The position numbers and the translations under genes are program-made. A DNA stretch of 39,396 nt from Bacteroidales bacterium (GTDB lineage Bacteria > Bacteroidota > Bacteroidia > Bacteroidales > JAADGE01). The stretch covers positions 1 through 39,396 of the forward strand of contig JAOZLS010000004.1 in NCBI GenBank assembly GCA_029934705.1, given 5' to 3'. Every line of letters begins with the position of its first letter. Position 1 is the first letter of the stretch. Shown piece after piece: positions 25,479 to 34,075 of this stretch. Under the pieces are notes generated by a model. That model was not told the DNA's origin. It worked only from the letters and a program-made list of their open reading frames with translations, and did not search any database.

Positions 25479-27353
25479 ATGGAAGAAATTTATGAGGTTA
25501 TAGTCGTAGGAGCAGGTCATGCCGGTAGCGAAGCAGCTGCAGCTGCCGCAAATCTCGGCTCTAAAACATTACTTATAACTTCGGATATGTCCAAAATTGC
25601 ACAGATGTCCTGTAATCCTGCAATCGGCGGCATAGCCAAAGGTCAGATTGTTAGAGAAATTGATGCCCTGGGTGGTTTTACTGGACTTGTAACAGATAAA
25701 AGTTCTATACAGTTTAGAATGTTGAATAAATCCAAAGGACCTGCTATGTGGAGTCCTCGTTCTCAGTCAGATAGAATGAAATTCTCCGAAGAATGGCGAA
25801 CTATTCTTGAAAATACCGATAATCTTAGTATTTGGCAAGATATGGTTACTGAATTAATTGTTGAAAATGATATAGTAAAAGGTTGCATAACAGAATTTGG
25901 AGCTAAATTTTCAGCCAAAACGGTAATTCTTACAAATGGTACTTTTTTAAATGGATTAATGCACGTAGGCAAATCAGCCGTTGAGGGTGGGAGAGTCTCT
26001 GAACCTGCGTCCAAATATCTTTCCGATTCTATAGGCTTATTAAATATTCCTGTATTAAGAATGAAAACAGGAACTCCTGCAAGAATTGATGGTCGGACCA
26101 TAAATTTTGAAATTTTAAGTGAACAGAAAGGTGATGAAATATCTTCTAAATTTTCTTATTTACCAGAGTCAAAATCAAAATTATTGCAACGAAGTTGTTA
26201 TATGACCTATACAAATAAAGAAACTCATAATATTTTGCAAACAGGTTTTGAATTTTCACCTCTTTTTAATGGTAAAATTAAAGGAGTAGGACCTAGGTAT
26301 TGTCCCAGTATTGAAGACAAACTTGTAACTTTTTCTGATAGAGATTCTCACCTTTTATTTTTAGAACCAGAAGGCGAAACTACGAATGAATATTATATAA
26401 ATGGATTTTCGTCATCCTTACCTTTGGATGTTCAGTATAAAGCTTTACGAAAAATTAAAGGACTCGAAAATGTGGTTATTTACAGACCAGGTTATGCAAT
26501 AGAATATGATTATTTTGATCCATTATATTTGAATCATAGTTTAGAATCTAAAGTTATATCAAACTTGTTTTTTGCAGGACAGGTTAACGGCACAACAGGT
26601 TATGAAGAAGCCGCAGCTCAAGGTTTAATGGCTGGTATTAATGCTTCTCGTAAAATTAATAATTTAGAGCCATTTGTTTTATCTAGAGACCAAGCTTATA
26701 TAGGAGTTTTGATTGACGATTTAGTTAGTAAAGGTGTTGACGAACCTTATAGAATGTTTACTTCAAGAGCTGAATATCGTATTCTTTTAAGACAGGATAA
26801 TGCCGATAAACGCTTAACAGAATTATCGTATAATATCGGATTGGCATCAGAAAGACGGCTTGATTTAGTTAAAGATAAATATATTTTAGTTGATAAAATT
26901 ATTAATTTTTTTAAAGAAACAAGTATAAAACCAGAGCAAATAAATGATTATTTACTAAGTGTTGAAACAACTGGATTAAAACAAAAGGTTAAACTTATAA
27001 GTGTTTTATTAAGACCTCAAGTTTTTATAGCGGATTTATTAAATATTATTCCAGAATTAAATGATATTATTTTGGAAGAAAAAGAAAGAGCAAATGAAAT
27101 ATTAGAGGCTGCCGAAGTCCTTATGAAATACGAAGGATATATAGATAGAGAAAGATTAAATGCCGATAAATTAAAAAGATTGGAGAATGTTAAAATTCCA
27201 ACTGCGTTTATCTATGATAAACTTAAATCTATTTCTACTGAAGCAAGACAGAAACTCTCTAAAATTAAGCCAAAGAATATTGGTCAGGCATCTCGAATTC
27301 CTGGAGTTTCACCTTCGGATATTAATGTACTATTAGTTTTTATGGGAAGATAA
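25479..27353 (+). CDS. mnmG: tRNA uridine-5-carboxymethylaminomethyl(34) synthesis enzyme MnmG
   Basis: This 624-residue FAD protein works with MnmE to modify the wobble uridine of several tRNAs. It shows the FAD-binding VVGAGHAGSEAA near the N-terminus, the family blocks MSCNPAIGGIAKGQIVREIDALGG and KGPAMWSPRSQSDR, and FFAGQVNGTTGYEEAAAQGLMAGINA. The C-terminal helical domain ends SRIPGVSPSDINVLLVFMGR, as expected. Length is normal. It is the last gene of the ten-gene directon and lies one base after ybeY. A parS-like site lies 50 bases downstream; mnmG (gidA) is near the replication origin in many bacteria. Confidence 0.97.
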   Translation: MEEIYEVIVVGAGHAGSEAAAAAANLGSKTLLITSDMSKIAQMSCNPAIGGIAKGQIVREIDALGGFTGLVTDKSSIQFRMLNKSKGPAMWSPRSQSDRMKFSEEWRTILENTDNLSIWQDMVTELIVENDIVKGCITEFGAKFSAKTVILTNGTFLNGLMHVGKSAVEGGRVSEPASKYLSDSIGLLNIPVLRMKTGTPARIDGRTINFEILSEQKGDEISSKFSYLPESKSKLLQRSCYMTYTNKETHNILQTGFEFSPLFNGKIKGVGPRYCPSIEDKLVTFSDRDSHLLFLEPEGETTNEYYINGFSSSLPLDVQYKALRKIKGLENVVIYRPGYAIEYDYFDPLYLNHSLESKVISNLFFAGQVNGTTGYEEAAAQGLMAGINASRKINNLEPFVLSRDQAYIGVLIDDLVSKGVDEPYRMFTSRAEYRILLRQDNADKRLTELSYNIGLASERRLDLVKDKYILVDKIINFFKETSIKPEQINDYLLSVETTGLKQKVKLISVLLRPQVFIADLLNIIPELNDIILEEKERANEILEAAEVLMKYEGYIDRERLNADKLKRLENVKIPTAFIYDKLKSISTEARQKLSKIKPKNIGQASRIPGVSPSDINVLLVFMGR

Positions 27354-27402
27354 ATTTAATAAAAATACCTAGACTGTAACAATAATACTGCATTGAGAAT
27401 TA

Positions 27403-27418
27403 TGTTTCACGTGGAACA
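27403..27418. promoter_or_regulatory. parS-like site 1
   Basis: TGTTTCACGTGGAACA is one base from the perfect palindrome and from the classical chromosomal parS consensus (TGTTTCACGTGAAACA), the loading site of ParB/Spo0J. It lies in the gap after mnmG. Two more copies follow at 27554 and 29265, all intergenic. Confidence 0.85.
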
Positions 27419-27477
27419 ATTTTATTAATATTCTGCGGTGAGCTTTGTAGTAGTGGTTTCGTTTTTAATAGTGTTTA

Positions 27478-27485
27478 TATGTTTG
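27478..27485 (+). promoter_or_regulatory. Possible -7 box of adenine deaminase gene
   Basis: TATGTTTG matches TAnnTTTG about 107 bases before the ATG at 27592. No -33 TTG at the right distance was found, so this is a weak call. Confidence 0.25.
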
Positions 27486-27553
27486 TTTTTATTACGTTAA
27501 GTTTCTTTTGTAGAATAAACATAGAGTACTTGTTTTTAGTGTGTTTCCGATGT

Positions 27554-27569
27554 GGTTCCACGTGGAACT
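27554..27569. promoter_or_regulatory. parS-like site 2
   Basis: The core GTTCCACGTGGAAC (27555-27568) is a perfect 14-bp palindrome matching the parS core. It lies 22 bases before the adenine deaminase ATG, so ParB binding could also affect that gene. Confidence 0.82.
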
Positions 27570-27591
27570 ATTATAATTAAAATTGTATAAA

Positions 27592-29226
27592 ATGATAAAT
27601 AAAATAGCAGGAAAAATAGTTGATGTTTTCGGTGAGAAAATATATAATGGAGTGGTGAGTTTTGAAAATGGCGTTATCGTCGATATTGATGCCTCTGAAG
27701 ATGATGTTCCGGATATTTATATTATGCCTGGTTTTGTAAATTCACATGTTCATGTAGAAAGTTCTATGCTTTCTCCTGTCCAGTTTTCACGGTTAGCGGT
27801 TCGTCATGGAACGGTAGCTGTTGTTTCCGATCCGCATGAAATTGCAAATGTAATGGGTGTTGAAGGTGTTGAGTATATGATTGATGATTCAAAAAAAACG
27901 CCAATGAAATTTTATTTTGGTGCACCGTCTTGTGTTCCTGCAACTTCTTTTGAAACATCGGGCAGTGTTTTGGATGCCGATATTATAGATAAATTGCTTC
28001 AAATGAAAGAGATTTATTACCTTTCAGAAATGATGAATTTCCCGGGAGTAATATATGACGACAACGATATACTTGCAAAAATTCAGTTTGCAAAAAAATA
28101 TAATAAGCCAATAGATGGGCATGCTCCGGGTTTAACTGGTGCTGATTTAAAAAAATATGCTAGAGCAGGTATTACAACAGACCATGAAAGTAGTACGGTA
28201 GAAGAGGCGGAGGAGAAGATTAAATTAGGAATAAAATTACAGATTAGAGAAGGTAGTGCAGCAAAGAACTTCGATTCTCTCTATACTTTAATAGATAAAT
28301 ATCCTAATGATGTAATGCTTTGTACCGATGATTCGCACCCAGATGATTTGCTCGAAGGGCATATTGATAAGCTCGTAACAAGAGGTGTTTCTTACAATGT
28401 TAATTTGTTTAATTTATTAAAAGCTACTATAATTAATCCTGTTAATCATTATAAACTTGATGTTGGAATGCTTAGGGTAGGGGATAAAGCCGATTTTATT
28501 GTAGTAAAAGATTTAAAAGACTTTGATGTTGTTGAAACTTATATTGATGGTGTTTGTGTTTTTTTAAATAATATTGTGCATATAAATAATGTTAAATCTG
28601 ATATTATTAATAATTTTAAGAGGAATGCAATTGATGAAAATCAAATTAAGCTTCCTTTTTCCTCAAAAAAAATGCGTGTAATTACCGCCTCTGATGGAAA
28701 ATTATTAACAGGAGAGGAAGTTGTTTTGCCCAAAAATGTTGATGGTTTTATTGAGTCTGATGTTGATTCTGACATTTTAAAGCTTGTTGTTGTTAATAGA
28801 TATAACAATACGGATTCACCTTCTATAGGTTTTATAAAAGGTTTTGGCTTAAAAAAAGGAGCAATTGCCGAAAGTATAGCTCACGATAGTCATAATATTA
28901 TTGCTGTAGGGACTTCTGATAAGGAGATTGTAGCAGCAATTAATAAGGTAATTGAAAATAAAGGAGCAGTAGTAGCTTGCGAAAATAATCATTTTTCATA
29001 TTTGCCTCTTAATATTGCAGGAATTATGACTAATATGAATGCCGAAATAGCTGCAAATAAATATAAAGAAGTAAATAATCATGCTTTAGAGTTAGGCTCT
29101 AAATTTAAAAATCCATTTATGACTTTGTCTTTTATGGCTTTATTGGTTATACCCGAACTTAAATTAGGTGATAAAGGTTTGTTTAAAATTAATGAATTTA
29201 AACTGTCTAATCTGTTTGTTGATTAA
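27592..29226 (+). CDS. ade: Adenine deaminase
   Basis: With the ATG at 27592 this is a 544-residue amidohydrolase; a TTG three codons upstream is also open but less likely. It converts adenine to hypoxanthine and ammonia in purine salvage. Metal-binding features are H52-V-H54 in GFVNSHVHVESSM, DGHAPG and CTDDSHPDD, with VVSDPHEIANVMG as the adenine-deaminase-specific block. The C-terminal domain includes SIAHDSHNIIAVGTSDKE and MTNMNAEI, as in the Ade family rather than the adenosine-deaminase-like one. The gene is flanked on both sides by parS-like sites. Confidence 0.93.
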   Translation: MINKIAGKIVDVFGEKIYNGVVSFENGVIVDIDASEDDVPDIYIMPGFVNSHVHVESSMLSPVQFSRLAVRHGTVAVVSDPHEIANVMGVEGVEYMIDDSKKTPMKFYFGAPSCVPATSFETSGSVLDADIIDKLLQMKEIYYLSEMMNFPGVIYDDNDILAKIQFAKKYNKPIDGHAPGLTGADLKKYARAGITTDHESSTVEEAEEKIKLGIKLQIREGSAAKNFDSLYTLIDKYPNDVMLCTDDSHPDDLLEGHIDKLVTRGVSYNVNLFNLLKATIINPVNHYKLDVGMLRVGDKADFIVVKDLKDFDVVETYIDGVCVFLNNIVHINNVKSDIINNFKRNAIDENQIKLPFSSKKMRVITASDGKLLTGEEVVLPKNVDGFIESDVDSDILKLVVVNRYNNTDSPSIGFIKGFGLKKGAIAESIAHDSHNIIAVGTSDKEIVAAINKVIENKGAVVACENNHFSYLPLNIAGIMTNMNAEIAANKYKEVNNHALELGSKFKNPFMTLSFMALLVIPELKLGDKGLFKINEFKLSNLFVD

Positions 29227-29264
29227 AATTTTGTAACTAGCTTATAATTACGTCTTAAAAACTT

Positions 29265-29280
29265 CGTTCCACGTGGAACA
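29265..29280. promoter_or_regulatory. parS-like site 3
   Basis: CGTTCCACGTGGAACA contains the same 14-bp palindrome as site 2 (29266-29279). It lies between adenine deaminase and uvrC, 12 bases before the uvrC ATG. Confidence 0.82.
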
Positions 29281-29292
29281 GAATATTTAATT

Positions 29293-31110
29293 ATGGAAAA
29301 TACTGTGTTAACTAAACTTCGGGGTATAGCTAAATTGCTTCCTTCGTTACCAGGTGTTTATCACTTTTACGATGAAGTTGATACTGTTATTTATATTGGT
29401 AAAGCAAAAAATTTACAGAAACGAGTCTTATCATATTTTACAAAGAAACATGACTCAGGGAAAACACGTGTTCTTGTTAAAAAAATAAGAAAAATTAGTC
29501 ATATTGTAGTAGAAACTGAAACTGATGCCTTGCTGTTAGAGAATAATTTAATTAAAAAGCATCAGCCAAAGTATAATATTTTACTAAAAGATGATAAAAC
29601 CTATCCCTGGATTTGCGTAAAAAATGAAGACTTCCCTCGAGTTTTTATGACACGAAATTATATAAATGATGGTTCAAAATATTATGGACCCTATACTTCT
29701 ATCTATCTTGTTAAAACTATACTTAAATTATTTAAGGACTTATTTAAGTTAAGAACTTGCAAACATAATTTATCTACTAAAAATATATTAGCAAATAAAT
29801 TTAAGGTTTGTTTAGAATATCATATAAATAACTGCAAAGCTCCGTGTGTTGGACTTCAAACGGCTTATGAATATGATAAATATATAGATCAAATACATAA
29901 TATTTTAAAAGGAAATTTCACAAATGTTATTCAATATTTGAAAACAATAATGACTAGCTATGCAACGAAATATGAATTTGAAAAGGCACAAGACATAAAA
30001 GAAAAACTAGATATACTTAAAACTTATCAAAAGAAATCGACAGTAGTTAGTAATAATGTTGGGAACGTTGATGTTTTTTCAATTGATTCTGACGAAGATT
30101 TTGTATTTGTTAATTACCTAAGAGTTGTTAATGGTGCTATTATTCAAGTACAAACTCTAGAATTTAAACAAAAAATTGACGAAAGTTTAGAAGATATCTT
30201 GCCTAGTGCTATTACCGAAATTCTATATACAAAAACTACAGGATTTAGTAATGCAAAAGAAATAATTGTTCCTTTTAATATCTATTATAATATAAATAAT
30301 ACGAAGATTACTGTACCGCAAAAGGGCGAAAAACATAAGCTTTTAGAATTATCACAAAGAAATTTAAAGTATTTTATCTTAGAAAAAAAGAAGAAAAAAA
30401 CTTTAGTAGATCCAGACAGACATAAAAACAGAATTCTACTGAAAATAAAGCAAGATTTACGTTTATCTGAGCTTCCTGTTCACATAGAGTGTTTTGATAA
30501 TTCCAATATACAAGGTACAAATCCTGTGGCTGCTTGTGTGGTTTTTAGAAATGCAAAACCTTTTAAAAAAGATTATAGGAAATTTAAAATTAAAACCGTT
30601 GTAGGTCCCGATGATTTTGCTTCAATGGAGGAGGTTATGTCTCGCAGATATAAAAGATTACTAGACGAAAAACAAGGATTACCACAATTAATTATTATTG
30701 ATGGAGGTAAAGGGCAGTTGTCATCTGCTTATAAAAGTCTAAAAGAATTAAATTTGCATAAAACTATTGCGATAATAGGAATTGCTAAAAGACTTGAGGA
30801 AATATTTTTTCCAGGAGATAATATCCCTATTTATTTAGATAAAAATTCAGAAACATTAAAAGTAATTCAGCATGCAAGAAATGAAGCTCATCGTTTTGGT
30901 ATAACTTTTCATAGAGATTTAAGATCAAAAAATTTTATAAAATCACAGCTTGAAAATATTCCGGGGGTAGGAGAGAAGACAATTATTAAATTATTAACAG
31001 AATTTAAAACTATTGATGCAATTTTTTCTAAAAATATCGACGAAATTGCTAAAATTACCGGAATTAGTAAAGCTAAAATAATTTTGGAATATTTAGGTCA
31101 AAATCTCTGA
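29293..31110 (+). CDS. uvrC: Excinuclease ABC subunit C
   Basis: This 605-residue protein makes the dual incisions of nucleotide excision repair. Domains in order are a GIY-YIG nuclease (about 17-95: LPGVYHFYDEVDTVIYIGKAKNLQKRV), a cysteine region (LEYHINNCKAPCVG), a UVR helix pair (about 210-240), the RNase H-like C-terminal nuclease (HIECFDNSNIQGTNPVAACVVF, IIDGGKGQLSSA) and two helix-hairpin-helix motifs at the end (IPGVGEKTIIKLL, ITGISKAKI). The length is normal. It follows adenine deaminase by 66 bases; that gap contains parS site 3. uvrA and uvrB are not in the window. Confidence 0.96.
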   Translation: MENTVLTKLRGIAKLLPSLPGVYHFYDEVDTVIYIGKAKNLQKRVLSYFTKKHDSGKTRVLVKKIRKISHIVVETETDALLLENNLIKKHQPKYNILLKDDKTYPWICVKNEDFPRVFMTRNYINDGSKYYGPYTSIYLVKTILKLFKDLFKLRTCKHNLSTKNILANKFKVCLEYHINNCKAPCVGLQTAYEYDKYIDQIHNILKGNFTNVIQYLKTIMTSYATKYEFEKAQDIKEKLDILKTYQKKSTVVSNNVGNVDVFSIDSDEDFVFVNYLRVVNGAIIQVQTLEFKQKIDESLEDILPSAITEILYTKTTGFSNAKEIIVPFNIYYNINNTKITVPQKGEKHKLLELSQRNLKYFILEKKKKKTLVDPDRHKNRILLKIKQDLRLSELPVHIECFDNSNIQGTNPVAACVVFRNAKPFKKDYRKFKIKTVVGPDDFASMEEVMSRRYKRLLDEKQGLPQLIIIDGGKGQLSSAYKSLKELNLHKTIAIIGIAKRLEEIFFPGDNIPIYLDKNSETLKVIQHARNEAHRFGITFHRDLRSKNFIKSQLENIPGVGEKTIIKLLTEFKTIDAIFSKNIDEIAKITGISKAKIILEYLGQNL

Positions 31111-31346
31111 TATACTATTCGTTTTACTACCCATTATAAAATTGGTATAATTGCCTGGATATGAATTGTATTGCATTAAAAAGACCTATATTTAACCTCT
31201 TGTATTAGCCATTAAATTAACCGCCAAGCACAACCGCCCTTGTTATTTAAAGCTAAGAGACTTTAAAAAACTCAATTTTATTATAAATTACAATTTTTTT
31301 TATTTTATCTTTATTTATTCAAAATTAAAGATGTAAATTTTAAATT

Positions 31347-32831
31347 ATGATTTCTGATAAAAAAAAAACAAATAATAAAAAAGAAGAATTAATTTCGAAC
31401 TCAAAAAATATATGGTTGATAGTAAGAGATTTTTTTTACGATACTTTAAATATTACAGAAGGAACAGATATAAATGGAACTATTGAAGGAATAAAAAAAG
31501 ATATTATTTTTAAAGGACATAGTGTTTGGATTTTAATCGCTTCAATTTTTATTGCATCAATAGGTCTTAATCAAAACTCAATACCTGTAATTATTGGAGC
31601 TATGTTAATTTCTCCGCTTATGGGACCAATTATTGGTATAGGATATTCTGTAGGAACAAATGATTGGGATACTTTGAAAAAATCTTTAAGATATTTTTCA
31701 GTAGCAGTAATAATTAGTATTCTTACTTCTACTATATATTTTTTCTTCAGTCCACTTAAAGAAGCTCAGTCTGAGCTGTTTGCACGTACTCAACCTACAT
31801 TACTTGATGTTTTTATCGGTTTATTTGGTGGTTTAGCTGGAATTGTTGCTGGTTCACGACGCGAAAAATCTAATGTTATTCCAGGTGTTGCAATTGCTAC
31901 TGCACTTATGCCTCCTTTGTGCACGGCTGGCTATGGTTTAGCTACAAGTCAAATGACTTTTTTTATAGGTGGCTTTTACTTGTTTTTTATAAATTCTATT
32001 TTTATAAGTGTTTCTACTTTTGTTGTTGTTAGATATTTACATTTTCCTCTTCAAAATTTTGTTAGTAAGCATCGCGAAAAAAGAATTAAACTATATATGG
32101 GCATTTTTATTTTGATTGTTATTATTCCAAGTGGTGGAATGTTTTGGAATGTTGCTCAAGAATCAAGGTTTAACTATCGTGTAAACGAATTTATTTCAGA
32201 TAATTTTGCCGAATACAAGCAAAATATAATTTATAAGAATATCGTATATAATGATACTTTATCTGAAATAACTATTTATTTAACTGAAAGAAAGTTTTCC
32301 GAGGCTCAAATTCTTGATTTGAAAGATAAATTAAATGAATACGGTTTGGGTGGCAACACTAAAGTTGGAATTAATGTTACAGATTCTACAAATCTTATAA
32401 TTAATCAGGAAGAAAATAGTTTAGACTCACTTGCAAATAAAGTAAATAATATAGGCTCTGAACTTAGTAAATCCCTAAGAGTTGGTATTTTAGAAGATAT
32501 TTATAAGAAACAAGAGATTATAATTACGGGTAAAAATGATAGAATTTCATTTTTAGAGAATCAACTTATTAATATTAAGAAAGATTCAATTCCTTTTATA
32601 AAATTACGTAAAGAACTAGAAATACAATATCCTAAATTAGAAATGTTTGCTTTTTCAAAAGCGATTGAATCTGACTTTATCACAGGTAGAATAGATACAA
32701 TTCCAATGTTTTTAGTTAAGTGGAAAAGATATACTAAAAGTTACTTAATGAAAAAAAATGAATTGGAATTAGAAAAATGGCTTAAAGTTAGGTTTGATAT
32801 GGATACGTTGAAAATTGTGCGATATAATTAA
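31347..32831 (+). CDS. DUF389 (TIGR00341-type) membrane protein
   Basis: This 494-residue protein has a polar N-terminus and then about six hydrophobic segments between residues 65 and 270. They carry the DUF389 blocks QNSIPVIIGAMLISPLMGPIIGIGYSVGTND, GGLAGIVAGSRREKSNVIPGVAIATALMPPLCTAGYGLA and FYLFFINSIFI. A soluble C-terminal part of over 220 residues follows, with a coiled-coil segment at about 375-420; this tail is not part of the core domain. The function of the family is unknown. The 236 bases before it hold no gene or convincing promoter. Confidence 0.85.
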   Translation: MISDKKKTNNKKEELISNSKNIWLIVRDFFYDTLNITEGTDINGTIEGIKKDIIFKGHSVWILIASIFIASIGLNQNSIPVIIGAMLISPLMGPIIGIGYSVGTNDWDTLKKSLRYFSVAVIISILTSTIYFFFSPLKEAQSELFARTQPTLLDVFIGLFGGLAGIVAGSRREKSNVIPGVAIATALMPPLCTAGYGLATSQMTFFIGGFYLFFINSIFISVSTFVVVRYLHFPLQNFVSKHREKRIKLYMGIFILIVIIPSGGMFWNVAQESRFNYRVNEFISDNFAEYKQNIIYKNIVYNDTLSEITIYLTERKFSEAQILDLKDKLNEYGLGGNTKVGINVTDSTNLIINQEENSLDSLANKVNNIGSELSKSLRVGILEDIYKKQEIIITGKNDRISFLENQLINIKKDSIPFIKLRKELEIQYPKLEMFAFSKAIESDFITGRIDTIPMFLVKWKRYTKSYLMKKNELELEKWLKVRFDMDTLKIVRYN

Positions 32832-32899
32832 AATATTTTTTTGGAAAAGTTTGTTTAAATATTAATGTTTGAAGATATATATTGAATCTAAATTATGGT

Positions 32900-33277
32900 T
32901 TATATAGTTGTCTCCTTTATATTTACAGCAATCTTATTTAAAATTATTTTTACTTCAGAATCAATTGTATGATAGTTTAATTTTTCTTTTGTATTGTAAA
33001 TTATCATAATATTCATCGATATTTCCTGTTGCTGTATAATATCTTTAATAATATTATTTGAAAGTCGGTAAGATTCTCGAAGTTGTCTTTTAATTTTATT
33101 TCGATTAACTGCTAGTTTAAAAAGTTTTTTAGGGACACTTACAGCAATTTTAACAACTGATTCTTCTTTTTTGTTAAAGATAGTATATCCGCACTTTAAA
33201 TTGTCCGTATAAAGAAATTTCCCAGTTGAAAACAAATGGGAAATTTCTTTATTACTTTTAAGTCTTTCTATTTTCAA
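32900..33277 (-). CDS. rnpA: Ribonuclease P protein component
   Basis: This 125-residue small basic protein partners with RNase P RNA to process tRNA 5' ends. Family landmarks are the N-terminal RLKSNKEISHLFSTGKF, the central VKIAVSVPKKLFKLAVNRNKIKRQLRESYR (the RNR-type arginine-rich helix, here N-R-N-K-I-K-R) and a hydrophobic I-M-I-I-Y strand near the end. The gene lies 20 bases after hemD on the same strand. rpmH and yidD, frequent neighbours elsewhere, are not next to it here. Confidence 0.93.
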   Translation of the reverse strand: MKIERLKSNKEISHLFSTGKFLYTDNLKCGYTIFNKKEESVVKIAVSVPKKLFKLAVNRNKIKRQLRESYRLSNNIIKDIIQQQEISMNIMIIYNTKEKLNYHTIDSEVKIILNKIAVNIKETTI

Positions 33278-33297
33278 TAGCTTATTTCTTGTGCTTG

Positions 33298-34038
33298 TTA
33301 TACGTTTTTTTTGATAAATTTATCAATAGCCATAGTCATAGATGGAGCTTCCTTTGTAGGAGCTTTTATATCTAAACGTAAGCCAGCCTTTTTTACAGCA
33401 ACTGCAGTGGATGTTCCAAATGAAGCTATTTTAGTTCCATTTTGTTTAAATTCAGGGAAATTCTCAATTAAAGATTCAATTCCTGAAGGACTAAAAAACA
33501 CTAAAACATCATAATTTACTTCACTTAAGTCTGATAAATCGGCACTTACAGTTTTGTACATTACAGCCTTTTCAAAATTAATCTTACTCTTTTTTAATTT
33601 TGTAGGAATTGTTGCTTTATGAACATCTGCTACAGGTAGTAAAAATTTTTCCTTTTGGTGTTTTGACAAAATTTCTAATAAATCGTCAAAGGTTCTTTTA
33701 CCAAAGAAAATTTTTCGCTTTCTGTAAGTAATATACTTTTGTAAATACAGAGCTACAGACTCGCTAACACAGAAAAATTTCATATCTGTTGGTACAGTTA
33801 TTCTTAACTCTTCTGCTAAACGAAAGTAATTGTCTATTGCAGTTTTACTGGTAATTATAACTGCTGTGAAATTTAATAATTTCACCTTTTGTTGTTTAAA
33901 TTCACAAACATCAATACCTTCTATGTCAATAAATTGCCTGAAGTCTATTTTTATTTTGTGTTTCTCGGCCAAATCAAAATACGGAGATTTTTCGTTAGTT
34001 GGTCGAGGTTGAGATACTAGAATGTTTTTAACTTTCAC
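33298..34038 (-). CDS. hemD: Uroporphyrinogen-III synthase
   Basis: The protein has 246 residues from the GTG at 34038; a TTG at 34047 would add three residues. The GTG start gives MKVKNILVSQPRPTN, which matches the usual Bacteroidota N-terminus. The two-lobed HemD fold is suggested by AVIITSKTAIDNYF, the FFCVSESVALYL hinge, LLPVADVHKATIPTKLK and DVLVFFSPSGIESLIENFPEF-KQNGTKIASFGTSTAVAVKKAG. It closes hydroxymethylbilane to uroporphyrinogen III in heme synthesis. It is in a minus-strand series with DUF4271 upstream and rnpA downstream, an arrangement common in this phylum. Confidence 0.88.
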   Translation of the reverse strand: MKVKNILVSQPRPTNEKSPYFDLAEKHKIKIDFRQFIDIEGIDVCEFKQQKVKLLNFTAVIITSKTAIDNYFRLAEELRITVPTDMKFFCVSESVALYLQKYITYRKRKIFFGKRTFDDLLEILSKHQKEKFLLPVADVHKATIPTKLKKSKINFEKAVMYKTVSADLSDLSEVNYDVLVFFSPSGIESLIENFPEFKQNGTKIASFGTSTAVAVKKAGLRLDIKAPTKEAPSMTMAIDKFIKKNV

Positions 34039-34075
34039 ACCTATCAAGTTTTAGTTATCTAATAATTAGTTTTAG

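Noticed and set aside
29465-29476. ACACGTGT near 29467 as a fourth parS
   Set aside because: Only the CACGTG core agrees; the flanks do not match GTTYC/GGAAC and it lies in uvrC coding sequence.
31111-31346. GC-richer patch with AACCGCC repeated near 31219 and 31233 as a possible RNA gene
   Set aside because: No cloverleaf or stable stem was found; two short direct repeats are too little to call anything.
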